DNA of 64,000 bases, from contig JAFEMH010002603.1 in assembly GCA_022495995.1 (NCBI GenBank), forward strand, positions 186,001-250,000, read 5' to 3'. Within the stretch, counting starts at the first letter, position 1; each line of letters starts with the position of its first letter. Shown here piece by piece: positions 22,501-34,451 of this stretch. The translations under genes were made by a program, and so were the position numbers. The stretch is from Adenophora triphylla var. japonica (Eukaryota > Streptophyta > Magnoliopsida > Asterales > Campanulaceae). The notes under the pieces are model-generated. The model saw only the letters and a list, made by a program, of their open reading frames with translations, was not told where the DNA came from and made no database searches.

Positions 22501-25500
22501 TTATATGGTTCTTAGCAAGATGTGGTCATAGGGGTGAGTATATTGAAGAAAAAGAATTGAAAAATCTATGTAATTTCTGTAAAATTATTTGCACTATTCA
22601 ACCAGTAAGGATGGTTATGATAGAGGCTTCCTAACATTTCCATAAAATGTTTATATTCCAAAGAGTTCTGAATTCGTCTGCTCTATCGTTCTACTGATAT
22701 ATTGAGAATATAAATTGTTACTTATAGTTTGTTGGACTTGGTCCTAACTTACATACTAGGTTTCAAACAAACCCATGAAGTATGTCCAGTAGCTATCAGA
22801 ATCACCTATTTGTCTACCCTTAGAACTTGGCAAAACATATCATTGCTGCAGCTCTATAACCTTTATTAACAAATTTTACGTATTAGTTTTTGCTTTGATA
22901 AATAATGTCAAATGCTACGGTTGTGTAGTTCTTGTTTATTGATGTTGCTTTTTCATTCTTTTTGTGTATTTGGTTGGACTCCTTGTTCATCTGATTGTAC
23001 CTCCTCTTTTTCTAAGACAAGATATTTTCTTAAATATTTTAGAATAATATATTAACTCCACTTAACTTTTGGACTTAAGCCAAAAAAAAAAAAGAAAAAC
23101 GATTGTATTGGACACTATTAAATTTTGGGGCGGGGGGGGGGGGGGTTACCATACAACGTTCAGAATTAATGTGGCTAGTAGAAATCCATATGTGAAATGG
23201 CACCTGGCGAAAAGGAATTCTCTCAATGACATCATTGTTAGAAGTTATAAACTAGTCGTAGATTAATATGTGTTTATTGTTTCAGATGTAACATAAAGAT
23301 CTTGCATGATTCATGCTTCGATTAATTGGCTGCATAGCCTTCTGTTGGTGTTAGCAAAGCCCTTCTTAGAAAGCCGTTAGCTGCACCCTTGTATTGTTCC
23401 AAAATGAGAAGTAGCATATGTTACGGTTCCCGCCTGTTTTGTATGTGTGATGAATATTATCAACCCTTTATATCATGTAGGATGTTTCCTAGTTTGTGGT
23501 TGGAAGTTCTTAAAATTTAGCATCTGATTCTCATGTTATAGTTTGACTGCATTACTGAATATTAAGTGTGAAACAGTTCCATAGAGATGTTTTTGTGGGT
23601 TATTCATTTACTTCATATTCTTGTTTCTTCTACCAATGTAGCTTCTTGCTCACAAAATTTAGCATCAAAGAAGTCCACAGCAGTAGGTTTTGATGAGAGA
23701 ATGCTTCTTCACTTTGAAGTAAGACGCGTCTCTCCATTATCTTGTTTTTGAAGTTGCTATGAAAACTCATTTTCATGTAGTTTCTTTACAATGTATTGTT
23801 GCCTGTACTTATTAGTATTGTATAAACATGCGATTTAGTTCTCAAGAAGACTTGTTCATGCAGTTCAGAATTTGGTTTCATATAAATTAGGGAAATTATA
23901 TTTCACATACTCCCTACGTCCCAATATAAAAGAGATTAATTTCCTTTTTGGGTGTCCCAATGTAAAAGAGACTTGCCCAAAATAGACAATGGGACTCACT
24001 TGTCATACTTGCAACAAAAAATCCCTACCTCACTTTCTCTCTCCTACTTTACTTTTCATACTCACAACACTTACTTTTTCCTTAATCCCCGTGCATTCAC
24101 ATTTAGTCTCTTTTATATTGGGACGGAGGGAGTATTACTTTTGGATTCTAAAATGGTTGTAAAATATTATACTTGCTAGGTGTGCTCATGCTCTGGGTCC
24201 CCCAATTCCCTGAAGAAATAATACTTCCTTCTTTTGCAATATTCCTGAGGCCCAAGACTCTACTTCTATGAGAACTCTTTAATAACTAGATATAAATTCT
24301 ACTGGTGTTTGGATGGTTAAGCAGTTCGAGCTTGGGCTTGTTTAGTAATCTCTGTGTTATGTTATGAAAGGTCAAGCGTCAAGCTACTTTGGCTGGAGCT
24401 CATTTGCATTGGTTTGGGGAAAATCAATCAGCATTGAAAAAATGGTTTATAATTTAATAAACCTAGCTTGAGCAGTCTTTTGTTTTCCTAAGCTCCCTTT
24501 CCTATAGGTTATTTAGTATTGTAACTCATAGGTGGCTGCTTACTCGAGGCTTACTTCAAGAATCAGCCTTGGTTTTCTAGTGAATTTCTTAGATATGTAC
24601 AGTCGAATCTTAATTAGTATTAATTTGTTGCTTACCCTCATCGATGTGACTAACCGCTGTTTATGCTAATTCAACAGCAAGGAGAAAACTTTTTTGTTTC
24701 ATTTCATTTTGACCTAAGTGGAATACAGCTGAGCCTCTGCAAAGCAAGTCAAGTAAACGCTGAAGTTTTTATGCATATGTAGTAGAATTCTAAGGCTGAG
24801 AGGAACCTTAATGTGGACAAGTCATTGTTATTATTATGAAAAGAGATGGGCATCATGCTCATGTAGAGCTAAAGAAAGTTGGGTCACGTTGAGGAGTAAT
24901 TTTTGTTCATTATGTGATAGATAAGACACAATTGAGTTTGATGTGGAGGTTTACAGAATCTGTAGATTGTTGGTCTTACATGACAGGCTGTTGGACAATA
25001 TGAAAGGTCTTGATGATGCGATGGTGGATGGTTAAGATGGATGTGGGGTAAGCTGAGAATGTATTAGAATAGAAATGAAAATAATTTTAAAATGGTTTTT
25101 GAATGGATGATTTGGGGAGCAAGAGTAGTGTTTCCTCGTGGATACAGATCAAGTATTTCACTTGTGATAATTCATATACTCTCTCCATCCCATAGTAATA
25201 TGCAAAAAGACACCTTTTGGTCGTCCCAAAGTAATTTGCAAAGTCCCAAAGTGGAAAAGAGACCCACTTGTCATACCCACAACAATTACCACCTTACTTC
25301 ACTCTCTCTCCTACCCAACTATCTACCCTCACAACACATCACCCTTTTCACCTTTTTCCTTAGTTCTTGTGCCAAGCCCATTTGTGCATATTACTATGAG
25401 ATGGAGTATTGTGTATCCATTTCTCTTTCTGCTCTCAGTATGAATTTGTTGTGCATCTGAATAGAATTCTTATGTGTTACGCTCTTTGTATGTGAGTCCG

Positions 25501-26152
25501 CTAGCTAACTTGGGGGTTGGCAGTGACAAAACAGCTCTGTCTAAATGCTATTTAACTGCAGGTCTAACATTGATTCTTATACTTGATTTAACAGTCTTCT
25601 TTGTTGATAAGGTGTTAAAGCTGCTTCATGCTGTAGTCATTGAATCGAGTCTTATAAACTGATTTTGTATATACTGTGTGTAGGTTGAACTAAAGTCTCA
25701 TCCACACCCTGAAAGACCGGACCGTCTTCGAGCTATTGCTGCTAGCCTTTCAAGTGCAGGTCCGTTGCTCCATCTTTCAGCCTTGTTCGTGGTCGTAATC
25801 TTGCAACTGCGAGATTCTACACTTGTTTTCTGGCATTTTTTTTTTACACTTATCTAGTTTCTGGATATGTTCAATTCTTCATGTTTAACTTTCTGTATGG
25901 TAATTTAATTAAATATTCTTTCCACCAAATGTCTTAAATGTAATGGGGAAACACTTCACCGCAGGTATATTTCCTGGAAAATGCCATCCAATTTTGGCAA
26001 GAGAAATTACGCGAGGAGAACTTGAGAAGGTACGCAAATGTTCTGATTGAAGCCAATATGATAAAAATTCTTTCCATAGACTCATCTTACTACTTGGTTT
26101 GACTCTGTGGATCCATTTTAGCCATTTTGTTCAGTACAAATAATTTAGAAAC

Positions 26153-26230
<78 letters not shown>

Positions 26231-29200
26231 GGATTGGATATCTGCAAGTGGCAACAATGGAGATATGCCAGCTGTTGGCGTCAGGTTTATTTGTTCAGAG
26301 TTGTATGCATACATCACACCTATTTAAATGAGTGTGACTTCTCCTGAAAGCATTATAATTAACTCACCTTTTTCTTTTGTCAGTATACATTTATTTCAAC
26401 AGCAGTACTCCTTAAAGGTAGGATATATAAGTACATTATGTGCATGAATCTTTTTGAGGCAAACATAAAAAAATGTCACATTTGTTTAGGCACAAAAAGG
26501 AATAAAATTTGATTCAAATATCTTTAGTGTTAAGCACAGTCTTAATCAGGCACAATGAACCATTAGATGGCTTTGCTTTTCATGTGAATTGACAATGCTT
26601 AGCAGAAACACAGACAGTTCTTCTTTGGTTTTGAATGATGTTGTTGCCTCATTGATATCTCCATTTTGTTTTGGTGATTCCAGGTCCATTCTGTGGAGAA
26701 CATCGAATCTGTAGAACTTACAAGCCATGCTATTTCTAGGTATGTTGAATGAGGACATCTCGTTTTCCAATGATTGCACCTTTTTTTCTTATTTATTGTT
26801 ATCACTGTCTCCCCGAATTATTTCGGGATTAAGGCTGTGTTGTTGTTGTTGAAGTCGTTGTCTATGTGTGTGCTTGGATGCCTCACAAGGTCACACAGTT
26901 GGTTAGTTTGGTGCAGTTCTTGAATGTTAAATGACCTATTTTCGACTTTGAGTCGATTTATCTGGTGTTATGGTTTCTTTGATTGACAGTTACTTCACTC
27001 CTGACACCTATGCAAATACACATTCAGCTTGTGCGGCAAGACTTGCGGCAGGTTTATGTGCTGATCTTGCTACAGCAATTTTCTCTGGGCGTGTAAAAAA
27101 TGGATTTGCTCTGGTGAGAAACTCCTAATCTGTCCTCAAACCCTTTCAGTTAGCTTATTATGGTGACTGTTTCATAAAGTTGTTTCCACTGTCTCTGCTC
27201 TCTCTATAAAATGAGGCAGGTTCGCCCTCCTGGCCATCATGCTGGTGTAAATCAGGCCATGGGATTCTGTCTGCATAACAATGCTGCTATTGCTGCATCA
27301 GCAGCTTTAGTTGCAGGAGCAAAGAAGGTTTTGATTGTTGATTGGGTAATGACAGAACTTAACTTTTCTTGTGGCTTCTTTGGGACATTAATCCCCATAT
27401 AATGGAACTTTATGAATCATGGAACTTTATTGGCTGAATTGAAGCGACTTAAGATCACAAACAACATTTTTTTACCTTTTTATCCCTTTTGCATGTCTAA
27501 TGCAGGATGTACATCATGGTAATGGCACCCAGGAAATATTTGAGAAGAACAAATCGGTGAGCCTGCAAACATCATATTTATTTATCTTTTTACTCATTGA
27601 TAAAAACTTGGTAATCGGTAAGCTTTGTTCATGTGATTTTAACTTGAATGGTTGGGCATAAGTCAGTTCTGGTTTTATTCTAGTACATGTCACTCAAACA
27701 GTTCTGATGCTGTTGCCATTTATGATGAAATAAATGAAGAATAACATACTCCCTCCGTCCCGGAACAATCTTCACACTTTCCCTTTTGGGCGTCCCAAAA
27801 CTTACTTCACACATTTAAAACTTACCTAAAATGGAAAGAAATCTTTACTATTCCCTCCACTCATTCTCTCTCCTACATTATTTTAATACTCACAACACCA
27901 TTATAATTTACTATTCTCTCCACTCATTCTCTCTCCTATTTTATTTTCACACTCACAACACTTTCAATATAATACTCCCTCCTTGAAACCAGTGCAAACA
28001 GTGTTTGTGAACATTGTTCCGGGACGGAGGGAGTACATGATATGCAGACAGAATCCCATGAAGCTAACAAGATTTTGTTAAAAAATGAAAAGTTAAGTTC
28101 TGTCAAACAAGTACATGAAGCTAACAAGATTTTGTTAAAAAATGAAAACTAAGATATTTTGTCAATTAGCGGAGTTTCCAGAAGCTGTTGTGGATGCTGT
28201 GAATTCTATGTTAAATTTGCTTGTCTCTTAAGAATGTCTTAAGGCAAGTGGAGCAACTAGCTCTAATAACAGCAAAGGTAGTAATGATAACTAATGACCA
28301 TTATACACTTAATAATATAAGCGTTGTAGGAGATAAATGAGAGAATTGCCTCCCATGTTAGTTATGTTTGTGTGTTTTTTCTAATTCCATTTCAATGGTG
28401 AATTCCTTCGAAATACTAAGTATGGCACACACTTTGCTACTTCTTGCTTGACATTAGGGTTGTCTGGACTATTGTGTAGGTCTTATATATATCCTTACAC
28501 CGACATGAAGGTGGGAATTTTTATCCAGGTACTGGTGCTGCTGATCAGGTATGTGGTTCCTTTCCTTACGATATTGCAATTTGTCATGTTGTATTTGGAT
28601 GATAATGAATAGTGAAAATTTCTTTTGCAGGTTGGTTCCATGGGTGCAGAAGGGTATTGTGTCAATATCCCCTGGAGTCGTGGAGGAGTTGGGGATAACG
28701 ACTACTTTTTTGCATTTCAGCATGTTGTGCTACCTATAGGTTACTATCTTTTCCTTACTTTTTTTTCTTTGTTAATCTCTTATAGATGATAGAGCATTTC
28801 TTGAAATCGTTGTTATTATATTCATCAAATAGCAAGGCAAACTTTCAATGCCCCGGGCCCATCATACGGGTATATGAGTAGGTTGGGGATTTTATTAAGA
28901 GACAGTTAGTTATACACTTAATTTTGAAGTCAAAAGACTGGATTATCTTGGACCATTGGAGAAGGGTTCATGAGTTTTTGTGCTGTCTCCCACTTCTTCA
29001 TGTGAGCAGCTTAATTAGTTTATTGCATTATTCATGTAGATAATACTTTTGTATATATAGCATGGTCTACTATATGCAGATTTCATCTCCTTTTTCATTG
29101 TATCCCACTTCTCAATTTATTGCAGCTTCCAAGTTTGCTCCTGATATTACAATCATTTCAGCTGGATTTGATGCTGCAAGGGGTGACCCACTAGGCTGCT

Positions 29201-32074
29201 GTGATGTAAGGACTTCCTCCTTGTCATGTAATTAGTTTCTACCCCCTCTGTCCCAAAAGATTGTCTCATTTTGACTATTTGTGGTCAATTTAATCATTGA
29301 CCAAAGGTTTCGAAGAAAATACAAGGTCCTGTGACTTTGTAAAAGTTGTTATTGATAGTTTACTTAATATTCTTACAATGATTGAAATTTTATCCAGAAG
29401 ATAATAAATGTATGTAGAATATTAAGTTTAGTCAGTCTTATGTTAACTTCTAAAAACGAAATGAGACTATTGTTTTGGGATGGAAAGAGTGTTTTCTATT
29501 TTCTAGACTGAAGTAAAATGGTGGAGCCATCTGTTGCTTCAATGGAATTACGCCATAAGCTGCATTCAATACTTGTGGAAGCGCTACTGCCTCCTTCAGC
29601 AAAAGACCGTCATGTTTGATTTTCACACATAGTAATGAAGGTCACTGATTGGAGCCTATTTGAACAAATTTTTGTGAACTACTCCTATTAACTATGAAAA
29701 ACCTATTATGTTTGCTCTATTAGTGACTCGTAAAGCCATGTAAACTGGTTATATATGGGGTATATTGGGAAACTAAAATTAATAAATTGTTTTACTTCTG
29801 ATAGTTGGATGAGTATTTGGGATAAATTAAAAATAGCAACCAAGACAGTCATTTTGGAACAGTGGGAGTTGTTGTTACGTCATTTTGGTATTAATGGTTC
29901 AAATATCTGGTCTAAGTATTTCAATTTGATTTCTTGTTCTGGTACACCTAGAATCTTGGAAATTGTTCAGCTATCATACATTCTGAGATGGGCATACCTG
30001 TGTTAATTCTCAATGCTTATCTCTTGTAGGTTACACCTGCTGGCTATGCACAGATGACACAAATGCTGAATTCTGTCTCAAGTGGAAAGTTACTTGTTAT
30101 CCTTGAGGGCGGGTTTGTTGCTAACCTTTGTCTCTTGTGCTCTATGAATTCTATAAGGTGGCTTTTTACGCAATGGTAGGGCAGCTGCACTGTGGACTAG
30201 GTTGACGGGTGCATTTCCTCCCCCAGTGTCATGAGCCTGATGCAATATATGCTACCCTCTTTTTTGTTCCTATATTTCTTTATATTATCTAGTACTCCCT
30301 CCGTCCCAAAATGAATGTCCATAAAAGTTTCAAATTTTCTCTTGATCAAGAGCAAATTTGAAACTTTTTTCGACATTCATTTTGGGACATAGGGAGTATT
30401 TAATTTCATACTGTTTCCAGGTACAATCTTCGGTCAATATCCTCTTCTGCGACAGCTGTAGTTAAGGTTGTTATCCCTTGTTAATTTGGATATTCTGTGA
30501 GTTTGGAATATTGGTTTTGAAATCTTGAGTGGGAGCTAAAACACTATTTAGCAAAAAGAATGCTACTACATCAGTATTCTTTAATCATGGAAAAAACAGA
30601 ACTATCATGTCTTGCATTGTTAAATATAAGAATCTGACAAGAAACTAAAGAGTGCTGAATACTAGAATGACTGGCTTTCTTAGTTCTTAGCCTTTTATTC
30701 AGCAAATGATTCTGATTTTGACATATTTTTTTCTCTGGCGAAGGTCTTGCTTGGTGAAAGTCCTTGCGTTGTGGAACACAGCATACCTTCTAGATCTGGA
30801 TTGCGAACTGTTCTGGAAGTCTTGAAAATTCAGATGAACTTTTGGCCTGCACTGGGGCCTATCTTTTCCGAGTTGCAATCACGATGGGGATTTTATACTT
30901 TGCTGGACAAAAGTGAGTGTATTATCTTTTTTTTGTTTTGTTTTCCTGTTTTTAGATTCTTAATTCCTGAAATGGGCTTGTAATATAGTGACATCATTGC
31001 TGGCAGTCGCTTTAGGATCTGAACTGAGTACAATAGTTTGGGGTTTTTGCTATTATCACTCAGCTTTTCAAACCAATTGGCAATAAAGCCCTTTTTTTGC
31101 AAGATGGAGAAAACAACCAGTTTTCCATCTTTTGACATATCACCATAAATATTCATTCATTAAGGGAAAACCGATGGAGACAAATACTTATAATGTGTGT
31201 CTACACTTTTTTTCAACTCCCGAATCATTTCGGCATGGGAGACACATATTTTGGAGGCTCCATTGAATTACAGTTTGAGTCGGCTATTTAATTGTCTTTT
31301 AGTATGACAAATTGAGTTTGATTCAGAAGTTCCAAAGTGATTGCAATTTGTATACTCCCTCCGTCCCAGGAAAATATACACTTTTTTGGGTGGTGCGGGA
31401 ATTAAGGAGAAAAGTGAAAAAGGTGATGTGTTGTGAGTGTAGATGGTTGGATAGGAGAGAGAAAGTGGAGTAAGTGGGTAATGGTTGTGAGTAGAGAGAA
31501 GTGGGTCCCATTTCCATTTTAGGAAAGTGCAGATTATTGTGGGACGTTCAAAAGGGGTAATTTTGCAGATTATCTTGGGACGGAGGGAGTATGTGTTTGA
31601 CCCACCATCCACAATATTTGAAATTCCCAAGAGGGCTTATATTTTTCCAAGTCAAGGTAATTGGATTGTAAGATGGTCAGGAAACATATGTTACTCTGGT
31701 TACTCGTTATGATTATTAGAAGGATTTCCTTATTTCTTCCTGCATGTATGAAGACGTTTTTTTTTTGTACTGTTTGATTTACTTAACTTGGTATTGTAAT
31801 CCCACATTAGTTTATCAAGTAACCTAATCCTTCTAGCTTATAAATATTGTTCGAGCTTTGATGATATGGATTTGCAAAGGTGGTGCTTCTGAAAGCCTAA
31901 GTGTTGTAAGATTGTTAGTAGTTGATTCTTAATTAATGTTGATATTTATTTGCAGAAAAACAACAGGCGAAGAGAAGGAAGTGTGGGGCACCCGTATGGT
32001 GGAAATTGGGACGAAAGAGGCTGTTATATCACATCATATGTGAGAAGCATCGCCGAAAACTAAAGTGGTGGTGA
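19533..32074 (+). CDS. HDA15: Histone deacetylase 15 (class II RPD3/HDA1 type) with RanBP2 zinc finger
   Basis: Seventeen coding exons join in frame to 597 residues: 19533-19781, 20096-20278, 20469-20580, 23642-23718, 25684-25759, 25965-26029, 26684-26739, 26990-27113, 27220-27345, 27506-27556, 28480-28548, 28631-28739, 29126-29205, 30030-30112, 30421-30466, 30744-30912, 31956-32074. All use GT-AG. A RanBP2-type zinc finger (C129, C132, C143, C146; KWFCVNC) precedes the deacetylase domain. Catalytic features are intact: RPPGHHAG (H320, H321), zinc ligands D357 and H359 in DVHHGNGT and D448 in SAGFDAARGDPLG, and Y488 in EGGYNLRS. The zinc finger plus HDAC layout is that of Arabidopsis HDA15, a nuclear/cytoplasmic deacetylase acting with PIF3 in light-regulated repression. 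Removal of acetyl groups from histone lysines is the expected reaction. The C-terminus is basic (KRRKCGAPVWWKLGRKRLL). Appears functional. Confidence 0.95.
23910..24132. mobile_element. Stowaway-like MITE in HDA15 intron
   Basis: Ends CTCCCTACGTCCCAATATAA and TTATATTGGGACGGAGGGAG are near-perfect inverted repeats; TA flanks both. Confidence 0.88.
25179..25406. mobile_element. Stowaway-like MITE in HDA15 intron
   Basis: Ends CTCTCTCCATCCCATAGTAA and TTACTATGAGATGGAG; interior GTCCCAAAGT and CTCTCTCCTAC motifs. Confidence 0.78.
26154..26228. repeat. (TA)n microsatellite in HDA15 intron
   Basis: About 37 perfect TA dinucleotides. Confidence 0.95.
27749..28033. mobile_element. Stowaway-like MITE in HDA15 intron
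   Basis: CTCCCTCCGTCCCGGAACAA to TTGTTCCGGGACGGAGGGAG, perfect inverted ends, flanked by TA. Interior has duplicated CACTCATTCTCTCTCCTA blocks. Confidence 0.9.
28057..28150. repeat. Short tandem duplication in HDA15 intron
   Basis: The word CATGAAGCTAACAAGATTTT recurs at 57-bp spacing (28057 and 28114). Confidence 0.85.
29241..29491. mobile_element. Decayed Stowaway-like MITE in HDA15 intron
   Basis: CCCCCTCTGTCCCAAAAGAT at left and a matching inverted GTTTTGGGATGGAAAGAG at right; internal AT-rich inverted segments as in the 51985 family. Confidence 0.6.
30295..30397. mobile_element. Hairpin MITE in HDA15 intron
   Basis: A 103-bp almost perfect palindrome: the ends CTCCCTCCGTCCCAAAATGA and TCATTTTGGGACATAGGGAG extend as inverted arms to the centre CTCTTGATCAAGAG. 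Flanked by TA. In the transcript it would fold into one long stem. Confidence 0.88.
31355..31589. mobile_element. Stowaway-like MITE in HDA15 last intron
   Basis: CTCCCTCCGTCCCAGGAAAA to TCTTGGGACGGAGGGAG within TA. Same family as the two copies at 49721 and 49969. Confidence 0.88.
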
Positions 32075-32212
32075 AAACTACCTTTGTGGCTCTTGTTTAA
32101 TGCACTTTGTTGTATTTTTCTTTCTCACTGTCACAGTGATGTATTATGGATTTGTTTCGGGATCTTTTTCCTCTATTATTGACATCCAGACAACTCAAAT
32201 GTCATCTTTCAA

Positions 32213-32213
32213 C

Positions 32214-32264
<51 letters not shown>

Positions 32265-32282
32265 TCTCTGTGTGTGTGTGTG
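32213..32282. repeat. (CT)n/(GT)n microsatellite in HDA15 3' region
   Basis: About 23 CT repeats followed by GT repeats, 140 bp after the HDA15 stop codon, so probably within or just after the 3' UTR. Confidence 0.9.
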
Positions 32283-33724
32283 GGTTGAAAAGAATGGAAA
32301 TTGAAACCGGTTTTAGGTTATGGAGGTTATATGTCCCACAGTTTCAAGGCAAGCTAATCAAGTGGCCCACTTATAAGAGTCATATTTTTGATGAATTGCC
32401 TTGGTGGTTGCAGACGTTTGGTACAAGGTGACTAAAGTTATACTACCTCCATATCCAGTATCACAATAAATATCACGTATTATACATGTTATTTTTGTCA
32501 AAATAAATGTCGCGTTTCTAAATAATGAAATGGTTATACCATAATTTTTTTCCATGGTACTAGCAATTGCAATGTACAAACAATTAAAATACAATTTTCT
32601 TAAAAATAATTGATATTTGTTGGTCCAATATTCCAGACAGTAAGAGAGATTTATGGATGGCGGGGATGAAATGGATGTTTGCTGCACAATTCAAAGAAGG
32701 AAGATGTTGACATATTCTGGGCAATCTGCTACATCTTCTTTCATCATTTTGGGATGAAGGGAATAAATAAATTATTTTGGGACGGATGGAATAATACTAA
32801 GGCATAAAAAAAATTGACTTTTCTATTTGGTTTCTTGTTAGGGGCCAGTGGTAGTGCTGTTATGCTTCATGTGAGCAAGCAAGGTGATATAAATGCCTTG
32901 GTTCTTAGTGATTCCTATCAATATATGGACATAAAGGGGCAGATGATTTTGAAACTGCGTAGGCTTGGTATTTAAAAAATATTGTAAATAATAATAACAG
33001 TGAAAAATAACTTCATTTATTAAAAGAAAGTTACATATAGTCGGTGATTTAGGTAAAAAACAAAAAAAAAAATCAAAATTTGAGGTGAAATTTGTAGCGC
33101 ATCAATTAAGGCTAGATCCGTCCCGGATAGAATGATTGAAATTTCCATAGACCATATATGCCTTGCTCAAAAGGGTTATTCGTACAATTTTTTGATTGAT
33201 TGATCTAAAGATCGATAGTAGTTTCATTGTCGTTATGATGGTTGTTTGATAAATTGGTTCGATTTATGTTGAGTCTTAATAAGTTTCCAGATAATTCTAT
33301 TCTCAAGTTGTTTTGTTATCAATCTCAGTCGGCTAGGTAATTCATACAAAGTGAACAAATTCTAGTACTCTCTATGTTCCGTAATAAATGTCCCGTTTTT
33401 CTTTTTGGTACGTAGTAACTCCTCCTAAGTATGTGCGCTAAAGGGCTCCAACTCAAACAACATCCGGTATTTTTTTCTATATGAAAGGTCGGGGGTTCAG
33501 AATTATAAAAAAAAAATTGATTTCTCCGGTTGAGATTGGGTCGGTTGCCAGCATAACTTATTAGAATTTCGAATATTTTGTTCGTCTAAATGACAAAGTA
33601 TCTTTTTGGTGAGTTTTTTTTCAGGAAAAGAACTCCTAACTATGTGTCGTGTTTCTAAAGAAGAAAATAATTTCAGTGCAATTTATCAGTATAAACAATG
33701 TACAAACAACGTTAATTAAAAATA
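32283..33724. other. Intergenic region, decayed repeats only
   Basis: A degraded Stowaway-like stretch (about 32441-32790, ends CTACCTCCATATCC and GGGACGGATGGAAT) and another single end near 33365 (CTCTCTATGTTCC). Around 33420-33560 there is a tRNA-B-box-like GGTCGGGGGTTCAGAAT that may be a SINE fragment. No gene seen. Confidence 0.4.
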
Positions 33725-34082
33725 TATTAGAGTTGGATCCTCATTCCCTTAAAAGGTCTTGTTAAGGGGTGAGGTTAACCAACCTTATATAGTGGATCAT
33801 TTATATTCTCCAAGTTGATGTGGGATAAATGGGCCCCCTCACGTGTAGGCCGGCATGACCATCGGCTCTACACGTGACCATTAACACGCCGGCATTATCA
33901 TGGCTCAAACCCAACAAGGGTAACAAGTCCATCATCATCTTAGGCCAGCTCTGATATCATATTAGAGTTGGATCCTCATCCCCTTAAAAGACCTTGTTAA
34001 GGAGTGAGGTTAACCAACCTTATATAGTGGATCATTTATATTCTCTAAGTTGAAGTGGGATAAATGGGGTTCTAATCTAACA
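33725..34082 (-). mobile_element. TRIM (small LTR retrotransposon)
   Basis: Two direct repeats, 33725-33833 and 33960-34082, share about 108 bp with few differences. Read on the minus strand, the LTR begins TGTTAGATTAGAACC and is followed by TGATATCAGAGCTGGCC (33959-33943), a one-mismatch form of the tRNA-iMet primer site. A purine tract GTGAGGGGG precedes the downstream LTR, which lacks its first about 14 bases. No coding capacity. Confidence 0.82.
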
Positions 34083-34451
34083 GGGTCCATTGTGACAAAA
34101 ATTATGAAAGGGGAAGTATAATTCAGAAGTAGGGTGATTTTGGTCTTTGGTGCAATGCATAAAGACTTGCCTCGTGATCACATAAATGCTTTATGAAACA
34201 ACATCTACATTTAACACAAAAGAAGAAATGATCGGTTGCCTCATGTTTTGGAGGTGACAAAATTAATAAAATGAATATTATTATATTTACAAATTGGTTC
34301 CAAAAAAGATAAAGAAAAAATAATTGACACAGCCCTAATATTTCTTCTTCAACATGATATTTTCACAATTCATTCCATTGTGAAGCTCAGATAAATTCAA
34401 GTATTAAAAACTAGGCTCATCTAAATATTATTAATTATTACACAACTTGCT
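34083..34451. other. 3' flank of the MYB gene
   Basis: AT-rich; presumably holds the MYB 3' UTR and polyadenylation site. Nothing else recognised. Confidence 0.4.

Noticed and set aside
26090..26327. Ile-Tyr repeat frames on both strands
   Set aside because: Translation of the (TA)n microsatellite; the same applies at 43682-43951 and 51499-51815.
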